Positions 32,501 through 43,159 of a DNA stretch of 64,000 bases are shown in pieces. This stretch comes from Prosopocoilus inquinatus (taxonomy: Eukaryota; Arthropoda; Insecta; Coleoptera; Lucanidae). The notes beneath the pieces are model-generated. The model searched no databases, was not told where the DNA came from, and was given only the letters and a program-made list of their open reading frames with translations. Location of the stretch: positions 40,224,101 through 40,288,100 of the forward strand of contig CM069872.1 in the NCBI GenBank assembly GCA_036172665.1, in the 5' to 3' direction. Each line of letters opens with the position of its first letter. The stretch's first letter is position 1. The position numbers and the translations under genes are program-made.

Positions 32501-34512
32501 AGTAACTAAAGGCAAACACATAAATATATTACACAGGATGTTATCAAATGTGTTGGCAATTATACCAAGTGTAGACAGCGTCAATATATAACGAATTAAC
32601 TTAATTTATCTATATACAAAAGTTTTTGGTTTTTGAGGTATAACCTAAAAAAACAATTTGAATAGCTTACTTTGAGAAAAAGAACTATGCAACAATTATA
32701 TATTATACATTGACAAGTAAAATACGCAGATAACATTCCAGCTAATGTTTTTAAGACAAATTAGAGCTTTACGAAATTTCCAGTTTTTGCAGAAATAATA
32801 TCTTTCGACCTAATTATCTAGAAAACGGTTAATCTGGCCAAGATGGAGCCTAGTTCATTTCTGGTACAATTTACTTTTCAAGTTACCTATTTAGGAGATT
32901 ATACCTCAGAAATGAAAAACTTTTTATATAAACAAATTAGATTTAATTGTAATATTTTGAAGTCGTCTATACGTGGTATAATTATTGCCACGTCATTCCA
33001 TAATATCCTGTAGGTAATGCCGCAAGCAATAAATTTTGGTCGTCACTGTAAAATAAAACATCAGTTTCAATTCCGTAAATTACAGATTTCCATATAAATT
33101 TGGTTTATTTTACCAAAATAAATCGAAATTAAATAAAAATTTTAAGAAATTATTCCTAGTACTTAAAATTAAGACATCGATCTCTTTACTTTTAAACAAA
33201 TACGAGTCAATACAAATCTTTGACAATCAATGACGACCAAAATTTATTGCTCGCGACCAGACATATAATATTCATCATTTTTAATTATGCAGTTTTTCCG
33301 CTGCGCTATAACTAGACACGCAAGGATGGAAAATGCACGTCATTCTCACTATCATAATTGAAAGTCATAAAATAACTCACTTATATATTTGAAAGTCATA
33401 AAATAATCATATTGCGGCCATAAAACAAACTTCATTCGGCTGTTCGGTACGCAAGGTCTTAAGTTATAGACTTGTCAAGACCTCAGGGACCTTATCTTCG
33501 AAACGAGGGAACAAACTCGCAAGAGAACGTGACGTCAAAATGACGTAATTCCCTTACGATTTATACAGTTTTGTACTAGAACCTACGTCATTTTGACGTT
33601 TCGTTCTCTTGCATTCTTGTTCCCCCGATTCGAGAATAAGACCTCAGAAGGTTGAAGGGAAAGCAGTGTCGAATTTTTTCCCCAACACTGAAGGGTACCT
33701 AAAATGGATGCCGATCACCGAATATTCCGATCGCGGTTCGAACCCAAGACCTTGCGATTACAAGGCTGGTCTCTTACCATTTGGAGCGTTCAGGCAATTT
33801 CAGGCTTTAAGAACTCATTAGCTATATTGACTCTGTTATATTCCGCGTTTCGTTTAGGCATGTAAACAGAATAATATTTAATGTGTACGGACGAAATGCT
33901 ATTGTTAATTTTCGGGAGCAATTTATTCATACTCTCATGACACCGATTGTAAAGTTGTTGAGATTATTACGGATTTTGGATCGCAATCTGTTTATGATCA
34001 TTTACGATTTTTAATTATACTGAAACGCACTATACAATCCGAAAGTCACGTTTTGTAAAGGTTTGATGACTGCTATTAAATTAATTGTTTTCAGCATGTT
34101 TGCCAAACTGTTTTATCTTTTTACCTTGCTGTCAGTTAAGAATGTTAAATAATGTAAAGGAAATTGAAGTTACTTAAAATTAAATAAATGATTTTTAAAA
34201 AATGGTTTGTGTTGATAGGTGATGCGGTAGAAGATATGCATACAAAACACGTTCGGAAACTGAATTAACAATTAATTACTTTTTTCTTGTAATTGTACCA
34301 AGAGAAAAATTGGAAAATGTTTACCACAGAAAAAAACTGAAAATTTTTCTAATTCTCTTATAAATATGCAACATGCTTATCATTTTTTTTATGAAAACAA
34401 GTTTCCTGCTCTCATTAAAAATTTAAATATTTTCAGATATGAGTTACTTACGTAATTTAATTCCAGAAGTAGTTAACGCACATACCACCAGCACCAGTAC
34501 TAGGCCCAACAT
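26563..34512 (-). CDS. takeout/JHBP-family secreted protein, gene 5 (6 exons, 6.7-kb first intron)
   Basis: Exons 34452-34512, 27700-27792, 27447-27585, 27252-27385, 26777-26926, 26563-26714; 729 nt, 242 residues, GT-AG introns and family phases. The signal peptide MLGLVLVLVVCALTTSG sits in a distant exon 1; I joined it because no nearer signal exon exists, phase and donor fit, and a TATA box precedes it. Exon 2 has KCSFNDSHLGQC (Cys-X9-Cys), exon 5 DVFCNLLWQL, exon 6 YLNKNW, terminus QEIFYF. The body is most like genes 1-4. Intron 1 holds a Tc1 relic, an integrase relic, MITEs and a SINE; intron 4 holds a 250-bp MITE. Inferred secreted ligand carrier. The exon 1 link is less certain than the rest. 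Confidence 0.87.
26961..27210. mobile_element. palindromic MITE in gene 5 intron (TTA duplication)
   Basis: 250 bp. AGGTACGAAC at the left and GTTCGTACCC at the right, with arms continuing through CGAAGATG, CACCCTCGATGTTTAG and GCGC. Flanked by TTA at 26958-26960 and 27211-27213, i.e. Harbinger-type. Confidence 0.85.
28070..28257. mobile_element. MITE in gene 5 intron 1
   Basis: About 188 bp with ~28-bp inverted ends: TACTATATCCGCCAAAAAAA at the left and, inverted, TACTATGCCCGCCAAAAAAA at the right. Non-coding. Confidence 0.75.
28258..29376. other. intronic DNA
   Basis: Contains a perfect 23-bp tandem duplication at 28828-28873 (unit starts GTTAACTTTGCGTACGTCCC). Otherwise AT-rich, with nothing recognised. 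Confidence 0.5.
29377..29500. mobile_element. palindromic MITE in gene 5 intron 1
   Basis: About 124 bp. AGATTATGATCAGACTTAGG is inverted at the right as GTAAGTCTGATTATGATAAT; the centre CAATGCGCATTG is itself a palindrome. Confidence 0.7.
29501..30379. other. intronic DNA, unassigned
   Basis: AT-rich with no feature; the right end may be the eroded N-terminal part of the Tc1-like pseudogene that follows. Confidence 0.35.
30380..31285 (+). pseudogene. Tc1-like transposase pseudogene in gene 5 intron 1
   Basis: Plus-strand reading across frames gives a Tc1-type helix-turn-helix region (SDFTARRRIKETNLRC, KTAKKVPLN), the first catalytic block FWNNVFFTDEKLFK near 30.77 kb, a degenerate GTGVLW block, RSPDLNITENV near 31.05 kb (third catalytic position), and a C-terminal SIPNRLREVINSFGS. 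The segment with the middle catalytic Asp is missing and there are several stops. A different subfamily from the Tc1 relic at 15 kb. Confidence 0.8.
31290..31779. other. intronic DNA, unassigned
   Basis: AT-rich; GTGGCGGATTCAG near 31.46 kb resembles the end of a hAT-type MITE, but no partner end was found. Confidence 0.3.
31780..32150 (-). pseudogene. possible LTR-retrotransposon integrase relic
   Basis: The minus strand, patched across frames, resembles the integrase core of Gypsy-type elements: RIHVDFVAL with the first catalytic Asp context, IIIDSFTKYSFV, a TVMGLVKDYF helix, and FCQSNGI with H/S residues where the third catalytic region ends. Very degraded, with frequent stops, and no LTRs found. 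Confidence 0.4.
32151..33019. other. intronic DNA, unassigned
   Basis: AT-rich with no recognisable feature beyond an ACAGGATGTTATCAAA motif near 32.54 kb that may be a decayed transposon end. Confidence 0.35.
33020..33256. mobile_element. MITE in gene 5 intron 1
   Basis: Ends GCAATAAATTTTGGTCGTCA and its exact inverse frame about 237 bp of AT-rich non-coding DNA. Confidence 0.75.
33487..33639. mobile_element. hAT-type MITE with 8-bp target duplication
   Basis: 153-bp palindrome with long arms (CAAGAGAACGTGACGTCAAA region against its inverse), flanked by GACCTCAG at 33479-33486 and 33640-33647. The 8-bp duplication indicates mobilisation by a hAT transposase. It lies at the tail of the minus-strand SINE. 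Confidence 0.85.
33648..33800 (-). mobile_element. tRNA-derived SINE, minus-strand copy
   Basis: On the minus strand: a tRNA-like head with TGGTAAGAGACCAGCC, CCTTGTAATCGCAAGG (a possible anticodon stem-loop) and GGGTTCGAACC (Pol III B box). The body GATCGGCATCCATTTTAGGT runs to AATTCGACAC, matching the SINE at 22.55-22.71 kb. Confidence 0.7.
33801..34451. other. intronic DNA upstream of the SINE
   Basis: AT-rich remainder of gene 5 intron 1; nothing recognised. Confidence 0.4.
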
Positions 34513-34551
34513 TGTTTCTAAGCAAATTAAACTTTTGGCTGTAGTCTTCGG

Positions 34552-34559
34552 TTTATATA
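34552..34559 (-). promoter_or_regulatory. TATA box of takeout gene 5
   Basis: TATATAAA on the minus strand about 40 bp upstream of the ATG at 34512. It supports this distant exon as the true first exon. Confidence 0.6.
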
Positions 34560-34709
34560 CGCGATCGGTTTGGCACATCTAAATATATCAGGTGACATAT
34601 TTATGTAAATTATATTTTTTTATTCTCGTTTTTTTACATGGTTTAAAGGAAAGATCCTTCTTTATAAAGAGCAAGCAAATTATTCCAAGACTTATTTTAA
34701 AAATTAAGT

Positions 34710-37700
34710 TTAAGCTAAATATATTTCATTCTTAGGTACTTTAGCAAAAATATTTTTGTGAACATTATCTGAAATTCCATTTAGCGTTTTTACGACGACG
34801 GGATGCAATTCCTTTTCTAGGGCGTCCCAATTCTCGTTCAGAAACGCATTCATTTCATCACCTAAGAAACAGTTTAATTAATTATAAGGTACGGCTGATT
34901 GTTTTGGTTCAAACCTAGTCGCTTATCACCGCCGAAGAGATTGTCAAATCTATAGTACACCCTCTGAAACTCAAGGTCGCCTTCCGAGCTGACAAATTCG
35001 AGGTAATCCTTTCCGTCATTCTTGACATCCTTATATGTCACGGTATACGTGTAAACTGGTTTGGCTACAATGAAATGATAAATTTTTATTCAAAAAGAAG
35101 ACTAAACGTCATTGGGCTATTACCGTAAGTTATGTTAGCAGGTCCTTCACCACTTATTGCAAGTACCAGAATTCGCCCCTTGATGTCATAATTTCCGGCA
35201 AGTTCCAGATGTTCAGCTTCCAGGGTGAAAGACCATTTCTTTGCTTTGTCGTCGATGCTGTAAACCACACATTTCAGAACATATTAACGACAAAGGAAAT
35301 GCTGAAAACTTACTTCATCTTAGCGACCTCACTATCGCTCAGTATATTCGAGGAGATGTCTGTGAACTTTATTTGTAAATTTGGGCCCTCGATTGTAACC
35401 AGTGGGATGTGAGCGGGGGCAAGGTTCGGAATTTTGAAGGCCTCGTCGCCTAAAATGGTGTGAAATTTTTTAACTGCTATTTTCCGCCAGGATGGAAATG
35501 AACCGTACCTTGGATGATGATTGGAAAGGCTTCTCTTGCATTTTCGAGGGCACAGTCGTTTAGTTTAGGGTCGGAAAGGCTACATGGTTTAAAGAACAAA
35601 GCTGTAACAGAATTGTTAAATTATAAAAGGTTTAGGAGTATATAATTGAGTTTCGAAATGTCAGAAGCAACTTCTATGATTTAAGGGTCTTTTTAGACTA
35701 AATCTTGTACAAAATTGGAGAAACTAAGTCAAGGTTACAAAAAGAAACACTCAAAAACTACAACAATTTTTTTCCACAATAAGCTGCCTTAAAAGTTATT
35801 AACTAATTTGGTTTTGAATTGGGCAAAGTACCTTGAGAAAGAAGCTTTTGTAACGTATTTTCCAAGGTAATCTACATTTTTAATCCGCACTCTTGAACGC
35901 ATTTAATATACCTACCTAACCTTAATAGAAATAAACCAAATGGATAAGTTGGATGATCTCCAGCCACCGTTTGTCATTGCAGGCTAACATTCATAGTAAA
36001 GATTTGAGAATCTTAACTTAATTAATCTTGAGTACAATAGGCGATAGCTTCACGAAACTTGTCCTAACAGATTCAAATAACCTTCACTGAAGCATATGAA
36101 ATGTTCAGTAGTGATGATGGGCTTTCCCTGAATTTTTTGGTCAGTGAAAGTGTTGCAGTTGCTGGGTTTACCACCAAAGTAAATTTAGGGACATACGTGG
36201 CATGAGATGGAATCACCTCCATGAAACTATAAGGCCCAAGAAAAAAAAGGAAATTAAGGAAACGAGATTATTGGTTCAATTGGAATTGACTCGTCTTGAG
36301 CAAGAAACACCGTAGATGAACGCGAGTGGAAACTAAAGCAGTAGAAAGCAGCTTAGAAGAAATGCGTTGGATGCTTTTGCAAGACGAAGTCAGGAAGAAC
36401 AAATATTATTTCAATAGCTCAATGGTAGGATTAATGAAAAAGAGGATACTTTCAAGAGACTTAAAGCCATACATCCTTTGCATTTAAAGTTTTTCTCGAA
36501 CACTTAAAATAAACCCTCCAGGGGTACTCAACAAATTCACAGAAGCATTTCCTCATTTACACTTGGACAAGTCTGGATATGGGCAAGACGATCGAAACTG
36601 GGCAGTCTGGAAATCCGTCACTAAATAATCACTACATATGTGCAATATGTACTTATGTTCTACACGTGGAAAATTTTTTATTGTGTAGACTGTACTGTGA
36701 CCCTCATGTTAATTCTTTTCCCAACCTGGCATCGGTGGTACAGTCTTGCGCCCTTAAATGCAAAAACTCCATACATTGTATAAGGGCCAGTTGTACCAAA
36801 CACTTAAGTCGAGCATAAATTTAAGTACTGCTTATAATGTGACATTTGAGGTTACACAATACTCAGTAAATCAAATTCTAAACGGTGCTTAAAGTTAAGC
36901 TGACCTTAAGTGTTTGGTGGTACTGGACAGGGTGAAGTTTACTTGCCACCACATAACTATCGCGGCAGTTTGACTAATTGTTATGAAAATACCACCATTA
37001 CGATATGCAAGATGAATGAATTAGGCTGCTTTGACACCACCAAAATCTGAAACAATTAGAATCAAGGCTGAGGGAAACATTAAGGCGTATTCTCCAACCT
37101 AATGCAGATTACTCTGAACATTATCGATAGATGGTGTCTTAAGGAGGAACTTAGTGTAAACCCTAAAGAAATCATCTTCAAAGAAGTGAAGTACTTAGGT
37201 GTAACCTTGGATACGAAGCCCAATGCACATGTCGATAGAAAAGTTTCAAAGGCAGCGACATTTTTTTGGGTACGTCGTAAGCTCTTTGGCAACGGGGTCT
37301 GAAATCGCGAATGATTAAATGATCACGTGCAGCAATAATATGACTCATAGCCTCTTTAGTGTGGTGGACAAAGACCAACAAGGTAACTACGCAAAATAAA
37401 CTGCAGAAATTGCAGCGACTAGCGTGTCTGGGAATAACAAGGGCCTTGAACATTACTCCAACAGCAGCTCTGGATGTCTTGCTAGACATCCCTCCACTGC
37501 ACTCGCAGGTGCAGAGGAATGCAAGCTTCTTTGAGACTAACTAGGACCAGGAGATTCACACCAGGTGACCGCACATGACATCTAAGAATCTAAGAATCCG
37601 GATTTTTTGCAGTCAGAAATATTAGAAAAACCTTCAGACGTGATGCCGAAAGTGTTTGACTCTGATGGACCTTATAAAGTGGGCATTAGTAGTCGCCATA

Positions 37701-38803
37701 TGATCAAAAGCCAAATTGCAGAGTTAGGCAACAATGTCTCCATCTGGTACATGGATGGATCAAAGACTACGAAGGGGACAGGCATAGACATTTACGGCCC
37801 AAAATACCAGGCTTCAATAGCCTTAGGCAAGACCCCAACAATCATGCAAGCTGAAACACTTGCAATAAATCTTTGTGCCCAGGAATACCTGAGAAGGAAC
37901 ATAAAGGGCAATAAGATGTACAGTATATTGTCTGATAGCCAAGCAACTATAAAGTCACTCTAGGCGGATTACACTAAGTTCTTTTCCTTAGGGGGAATGC
38001 ACACAAGGAACCAGCAGAGGGCAACACCCTAAAATTACCCTAAAATAGATAGCCGGCCATGAGAATACAGAGGGGAACGGACGCCGGCAAACTTGCTCGT
38101 GCTCTTTCTGAGGCTTCGCCCATAGGTCTCGAACCTTACTGTGGTCTGTGCAAGACATATATAGGAAAGAGACTGATAGGTGGATAGAAAAGAAAAAGTA
38201 TCCTACTGCAATAATATTCCAGGACTAAGACAGACGAAGATGTTCATCAGTCACTCGCCCAAAACTGCCCAAAAGCTTCTACAAAGAAATAATTAAAGAC
38301 TATTTTAGGTCTTTTTACTGGCCATTGCCTTGCGAGGTACCACCTTAACAAAATGGGCTTTGCAGAAAGTGAAACATGCAGATTATATAAATCAGAAACT
38401 GAAACGGTTGAGCACATGCTTTGCAAGTGCGAAGCACTAGCTGGAGTTCGACTTAGTTATTTAAACAGTGTGAGTCTGGCAGCTGATGAAGTAAAAGCTA
38501 AGCCTCTTGGGAACATTTTGCACTTCGCTGCAAGGATAGGGTTTCTAAGAAATTAATTATTCGTGGGTTCGGCACAGTAGATCAAATTTTGGTCGCAGTT
38601 CTGTGAGACTATTTAAGAGCCCTTTGACCCCACAGTACAATACAATACATAAAGACGAATCAATCGAAGACTTATTCACATCTTTCAGGCTTTCAGATTC
38701 AGATGATTGCCATGTCTAAAACTCCCTGAGAATTTATAGATCACTTACCTCCTACTTTAACGCAACCAGTGATCAATAGAATTGTCACACTCGCCGAATA
38801 CAT
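34710..38803 (-). CDS. takeout/JHBP-family secreted protein, gene 6 (6 exons)
   Basis: Exons 38749-38803, 35509-35601, 35314-35449, 35124-35257, 34915-35064, 34710-34861; 720 nt, 239 residues, GT-AG introns and family phases. Signal peptide MYSASVTILLITGC in exon 1, linked across a 3.1-kb intron because phase, donor and TATA box fit. Exon 2 has PCSLSDPKLNDC (Cys-X9-Cys). Exon 6 has FLNENW and ends PKNEIYLA. Unlike genes 1-5 there is no Cys at the start of exon 5 (KPVYTYTVTYKDV instead of xDVFC), so this is a separate subfamily with gene 7. Intron 1 contains a LINE on the opposite strand. Inferred secreted ligand carrier. Confidence 0.87.
35602..36783. other. intron 1 of gene 6, left part
   Basis: No gene recognised. 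36.24-36.42 kb has a charged, helix-like open stretch on the plus strand without identifiable homology, possibly transposon-derived. Confidence 0.35.
36784..36932. mobile_element. GGGCC-type MITE in gene 6 intron 1
   Basis: About 149 bp. GGGCCAGTTGTACCAAACAC at the left pairs with the inverse of CCAGTACCACCAAACACTTA at the right. A TAA flank is at the left; the right boundary is less clear. Confidence 0.65.
37060..38651 (+). pseudogene. LINE 3' part with RNase H domain, 5'-truncated (copy 1)
   Basis: I/Loa-like non-LTR retrotransposon on the plus strand, antisense to gene 6. Reverse transcriptase thumb (LSVNPKE, VKYLGVTLD, then LACLGITRALNITPTAALDV), RNase H domain (WYMDGSKTTKGTG with catalytic Asp, MQAETLAI with Glu, ILSDSQATIKS with Asp) and a C-terminal Cys/His knuckle (CRLYKSETETVEHMLCKC). 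It ends in an ACAAT-repeat tail at about 38.65 kb. Stops and frameshifts throughout. Copy 2 at 46-51 kb shares the 3' two-thirds. Confidence 0.8.
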
Positions 38804-38854
38804 TACGATTGCACGGATCGGAAAAAAATACTCCGAGAGAAACACTTAATAATG

Positions 38855-38862
38855 CTTATATA
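38855..38862 (-). promoter_or_regulatory. TATA box of takeout gene 6
   Basis: TATATAAG on the minus strand about 52 bp upstream of the ATG at 38803; the same octamer precedes the orphan exon at 44.7 kb. Confidence 0.6.
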
Positions 38863-39109
38863 CATACTTGCAAACTGAACCCTGAACTTTGTATTATTTG
38901 TCTTGTATTTGCCATAAGTTATTTAATTGCAGTATCAATTACTGCGCTGCCTGACAAAATTAGTTCGATCTGTTGGTTTTTATTGTTGTAGCTGATTTTT
39001 GAAACTAAGCAAATTGTTTTTAATTTTCCTTAGCTGGTATTTATATTTAAATAATTGTTTTATTTTTCTGTTTTAACATCTTTAAACAAATCAAGAGATG
39101 AGTTATACC

Positions 39110-39290
39110 GGGTGTCCCGTGACGCTGAAGCGGGTGTGCTACATAATAATTTAACTAACTTTGATTATGCTTTGACAGCAAGCAAGGCCGCCTTGCGTAG
39201 GGTGACTTATTATGTAGCAAACCCGCTTCAATTTCTCAATCCTTATGCAATGTTAGGTCAAAAAGCGATCATAGGGTGTCGCTGTTTTAT
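39110..39290 (+). repeat. diverged copy of the 312-bp repeat family
   Basis: ATTATGCTTTGACAGCAAGC, AAGGCCGCCTTGC and TGTTAGGTCAAAAAGCGATC follow the order of the monomers at 47.5-48.8 kb, with substitutions and an inserted GTGACTTATTATGTAG segment. Confidence 0.75.
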
Positions 39291-39299
39291 CTAATAAAT

Positions 39300-40141
39300 T
39301 TAGCATTAAACACTTCTGAAGTGGTTTACTTTAGAACAAAACTTCTTTAACTAAAACTTAAACTATTACAGTTGTTTACTTAGTTTGAATTTATTATCAA
39401 GTGATGACATTACGTCACGGTGCAGCCCGTATAATATTTTGCAACTACTTTTAGTTGTCCATTTAAATTGCAATGTAAATTACTCCAATTATCTTCGCTT
39501 TCTCAACAGGTTTTATGCAAAACGCTTTTAATAATTGACCGTTGAATAAATAATTTATACCTCGTTGCTGGAAAATAATTCTACTGATTATGAGCGGACG
39601 AAATTTACATATTTCGTATTATTGAACTTGAGAGCTGTGATTTGAATCATATTTATGAAACACTGCACGGAATCGTCGCTCTTAACATTGAATTATGCAA
39701 GTATTTGACCTTTTGTAAGGTTGTAAAGTTACCGTGATTTTGTGCTTAATAGTATTTCATTCTAGAAAAATTCGCCTTGTCAAAAGATCAGAAAACAGGA
39801 ATTGGAAAAAAGAGAGAAACCAGTTCAAAATGTTCTTTACATGATTCCTTTTAGGAACGGGTCGTTCGAATCCTCGCATCCCGTCAATATCAAAAACGAT
39901 TTGAGTTTCGGAAACTCAAATTTTCATATTTTCCTCGTTTTTCGAATCTTTGTAATCGTAATCTAAAAAAGGTGTTAGAACTGTCAAATTGTGTTAAGCA
40001 TTTGAAAAAGAAGTTCAAAATTCAAGCGTTTTATTTACGTACTTCGTAAAATCCTTTATAATAAATCTAGATCTACTATGAAAACTTTATTATTTGTTTT
40101 TTCATTAAATACAGCTTGTAATCTTATAAGTTTTTTCCTAA
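39300..40141. other. intergenic DNA
   Basis: AT-rich; nothing recognised. Confidence 0.4.
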
Positions 40142-40336
40142 TTTAATAGTAGAATTTATTCTAGCGACCGGGTTTCGGTGTTTAAACCGTCATCAGACTG
40201 CTAACGTAAAAATTCATTCATTTGTAATTAAATACTTAATTAATTAATTAATACTTAATTAAAATTTCGACGTTAGCAGCCTGATGAAGGTTTAAACATC
40301 GAAATAGGTCGCTAGAATAAATTCTACTATTAAATT
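40142..40336. mobile_element. palindromic MITE with CGACC..TTTCGGTG motif
   Basis: About 195 bp with ~60-bp arms. TTTAATAGTAGAATTTATTC and CTAGCGACCGGGTTTCGGTG at the left are inverted at the right, and the centre is a TTAA-rich run. Confidence 0.8.
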
Positions 40337-40426
40337 TGGAAGTGCTTTAATCACCCAATCTAAACTTCTACCTAATTATGGACCAGAATCAACTTATAAG
40401 TATTACCTGCCTTAAAGATTTTAATT

Positions 40427-40585
40427 TTAAGTACATGTCTTGTTATTATTATTATTAAGTAAATGCCTAAAAGAAATACTCAAATAATTCGATTTGGTTG
40501 GCCATAAAATACGCTTGTCGTCCTCTGCCTTCTGCACGAATTTTTCACACTCTACCCAATAGTGGGATGCGAAATATTCGCCCAT
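40427..40585 (-). other. short open frame, possibly start of a retroelement protein
   Basis: 53 codons starting MGEYFASHYWVECEKFVQKA. The composition is protein-like, and it lies about 360 bp downstream, on the same strand, of an LTR-like segment (40943-41154). It could be the beginning of a gag-like gene whose rest is lost. Not recognised. Confidence 0.25.
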
Positions 40586-40942
40586 GGTCGTGAAAATAAA
40601 ATAAACACGAAACTTCTTGAACAGACGAACGAGATGAGACGTAAGACACGTTAAAAGTCAGGAGAGTGAGAAAGATGTAATTACAACATTTACACATCAC
40701 CATTTATAGACATGCTAGAACAACTATGTTCATTGCGTTGCCTACACTAAGGCTACTTGTTTTATAATCTAGTTCATTACATTCTTTAAACTTTTAATGG
40801 ACAAATGAAAAAATTGCTTAATTGCTCAACATTTCACTATCAATTGATTGCTTCATTAGAGGTAAACTTATTAATACAAGTGAAAATTAGAGAAAAAAAA
40901 ATAGAAGTACTAATTTTTGAAGGTTGTGACGATTTCGTCACC

Positions 40943-41154
40943 TGTTAAAATAATTTTAGTATTAACCGTAGTATTTAAGTTAATTTTAAGTAACAAGGTT
41001 CCAGTTGCGATTTCCTTTCTTCCCTCCAATAATTCGACTCACACATGTTCTCTATTGGTGTTCTTTTACCGAGGCCACTTTCCAATACTTTTATGAATTT
41101 TCTACCCCTTTCGTATTAGGCCACTTCCTAAGCACCTAATAATTTATCTTACAA
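40943..41154 (-). repeat. possible solo LTR
   Basis: On the minus strand the segment starts TGTAAGATAAATTATTAGG and ends TTAACA (TG...CA termini). It is preceded by a polypurine-like AAATTGGGG and followed by GGTGACGAAATCGTCACAAC. No second LTR in the window. Confidence 0.3.
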
Positions 41155-42200
41155 TACCCCAATTTCAATAATGAATATGTTAATACGCCGAAAACCGGTC
41201 CTTATCAGTTCTTGCGAGCCCGAGCTCTGGCGGCTTTTTCGTTGCTGATGCACCGATCGCCTCGTCAAGCGAATTCGTTCTCGTGGTTAAAATATACAAA
41301 AATAACCAATATATTTCAAAGGCCCAAGACTTTAAATAGGCCCAAAACCCTTTAAAGTTTTTCTTGAACCACCGCTACAATCCGGAAGCCACCACGTGCT
41401 TCGTCCAGAAAATTCCATATTTTTCTTGGATTCTTGACCAGGAATGACAAGTAGCAGTTCATGGTCTTCCAATCTCTTCAAGATCGTTTTGTCACAAGCG
41501 ATGACCCACGTCACCGTCCAATAGCCAAGAGCGATTACTGCCGTGAGTCTTTTTTATCCTACTCTTTCTTTCTCATCGGCCCTAAAAGAAAAACTGTCCT
41601 CATCTGGAACTAAAAAGAGAAAGTGTAGATTTGTTAATTAGTAGTAGATTTAGTCTTACCTACGTAACCATCATCATCATCTCATCCATCTAAAAAAAAA
41701 GAAGCACTTTACGTAAAATTTTGTTAATTTTTGTGCTACAAGTTTTTTTTGTTTATTAAATTTAATGAGTGCTACTTACCTTATTTTTCATTGCTGCCCA
41801 AACCTTGGCCTAGCTTACCGACTGGCCTAAAACGCAGAGCTTAGCCCCCGCAGTACTTTGCACGTGCCATACACTGATTCTTGACTTGATAAAACCATAA
41901 TTGGGGCAGCACGCAACATCACAAAAAGGGGAATTAATAGCAAAGCAAACCGAAGACGTGGTTAGGCACGTGACAAGGTCTACTGTTCCTGATCTGAAAT
42001 CAGGAAGAAATGGAAAATTGTTTAAACCTGTAAAAGTCAGGAAAGTTGCGCAATCGCAGTCAATTGTGGAAAGTCGAAAAGTCGGATGGTGTTTTGCCGA
42101 AAATAAAGTGGGAACCCTGATCTGGAATTCCACGTATACCACATCCCGGAGTATTACGAAAATTTTAAACGGCCCATTAACCTAACTGATCCCTACATTT
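41155..42200. other. intergenic DNA with unassigned open frames
   Basis: 41.16-41.60 kb is GC-richer with a 60-codon minus-strand frame (MTWVIACDKTILKRLEDHE start). 41.90-42.18 kb has a 94-codon plus-strand frame rich in Lys/Arg/Ser (MGQHATSQKG start). Neither shows a domain I know; both may be transposon remains. Confidence 0.3.
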
Positions 42201-42209
42201 CACGAATAG

Positions 42210-42420
42210 CTTAATCAGCGACATCCTACTATCGCTGTTTAAGCTATCCATTACTATTACATCGCATTTTGCTAATATCCTTGGTCAAGTCGTTTTGGTT
42301 TGCAGTGGAACTCTCGAGCTACACTTTTGCTGATAAAGCTCCAAATAGAGCTGAAACCGCTGTACAGAGGCTGCTCCAGGGATTTACTGCAATCAAGAAC
42401 GATTCGCAGCAAAACTTTTT
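42210..42420 (+). repeat. diverged copy of the 312-bp repeat family
   Basis: GCGACATCCTACTATCGCTG at the left, then a segment reading APNRAETAVQRLLQGFTAIK on the plus strand, parallel to APSRAETAVQRLLEVLTAIK in the array at 47.5-48.8 kb. Confidence 0.75.
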
Positions 42421-42561
42421 GTTACTTTTAACGATTGCATTAAAGCGAACCGGATTTCTGAAAATATTAGTCAATTATTTCAGATGTCGGATTAATAAGT
42501 CCTAAGTCGGATTAGTAAATCTTAACTAGCATTTATGTAATTCATAAGAGAGACAAACACG

Positions 42562-43158
42562 GTTAAATTACAAAAAATGTTGCACTAATTTGGAGTCTGT
42601 AAAAATGTGTAAAGAGAGGTCTATCTCGATTAATTTCTGAAATTCTTCAAAAACTAAAAAATTCTCAGTTTCGAAAATCTCGAATGTCTTATTTTATTAT
42701 CATGACGTTCGATAATATTGAATTAATTTCGATGAATAATCTAACACCGTCAAAAGAAATAGGTTAGGATTGACAAAAATTAATATAAAATTTCGGAACT
42801 TTATGATGATTATGTGATAAAACAAGATATTCGATAGTTTTCAAATTATAATTTTCAGTTTTCTGAAGATATTTCAATGAAATTACTCGGTCTAATCTTT
42901 TTTTATTTTAATACATATTGCTTTTGAACAAGGCCCGGTTAATCATCAATGTAACAATTAATGAGTTTTGCACGCCCCGATGGCTACAGTATTAAAGTAA
43001 ACAAAGAAAGCTTCAAGTACTTAATACCAGTCAAAAAGAAAAAAACAACTTCCACAAATGAAGATATTTCAGAAACGAACGGAGACAGACGAGATTTTTC
43101 TTATAGTTTGCGAGATCACCATGGTGGGCCTCTAATTAGTTGTAATCCTGTATATAAT
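42562..43158. repeat. relative of the 53-54 kb foldback element
   Basis: Contains GTTAAATTACAAAAAATGTT, AATCTCGAATGTC, AATAGGTTAGGATTGAC and, at the right, GAAGATATTTCAGAAACGAA and CTAATTAGTTGTAATCCTGT, all collinear with the arms of the inner foldback at 53062-54155. The left outer end is missing. Confidence 0.7.
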
Positions 43159-43159
43159 G

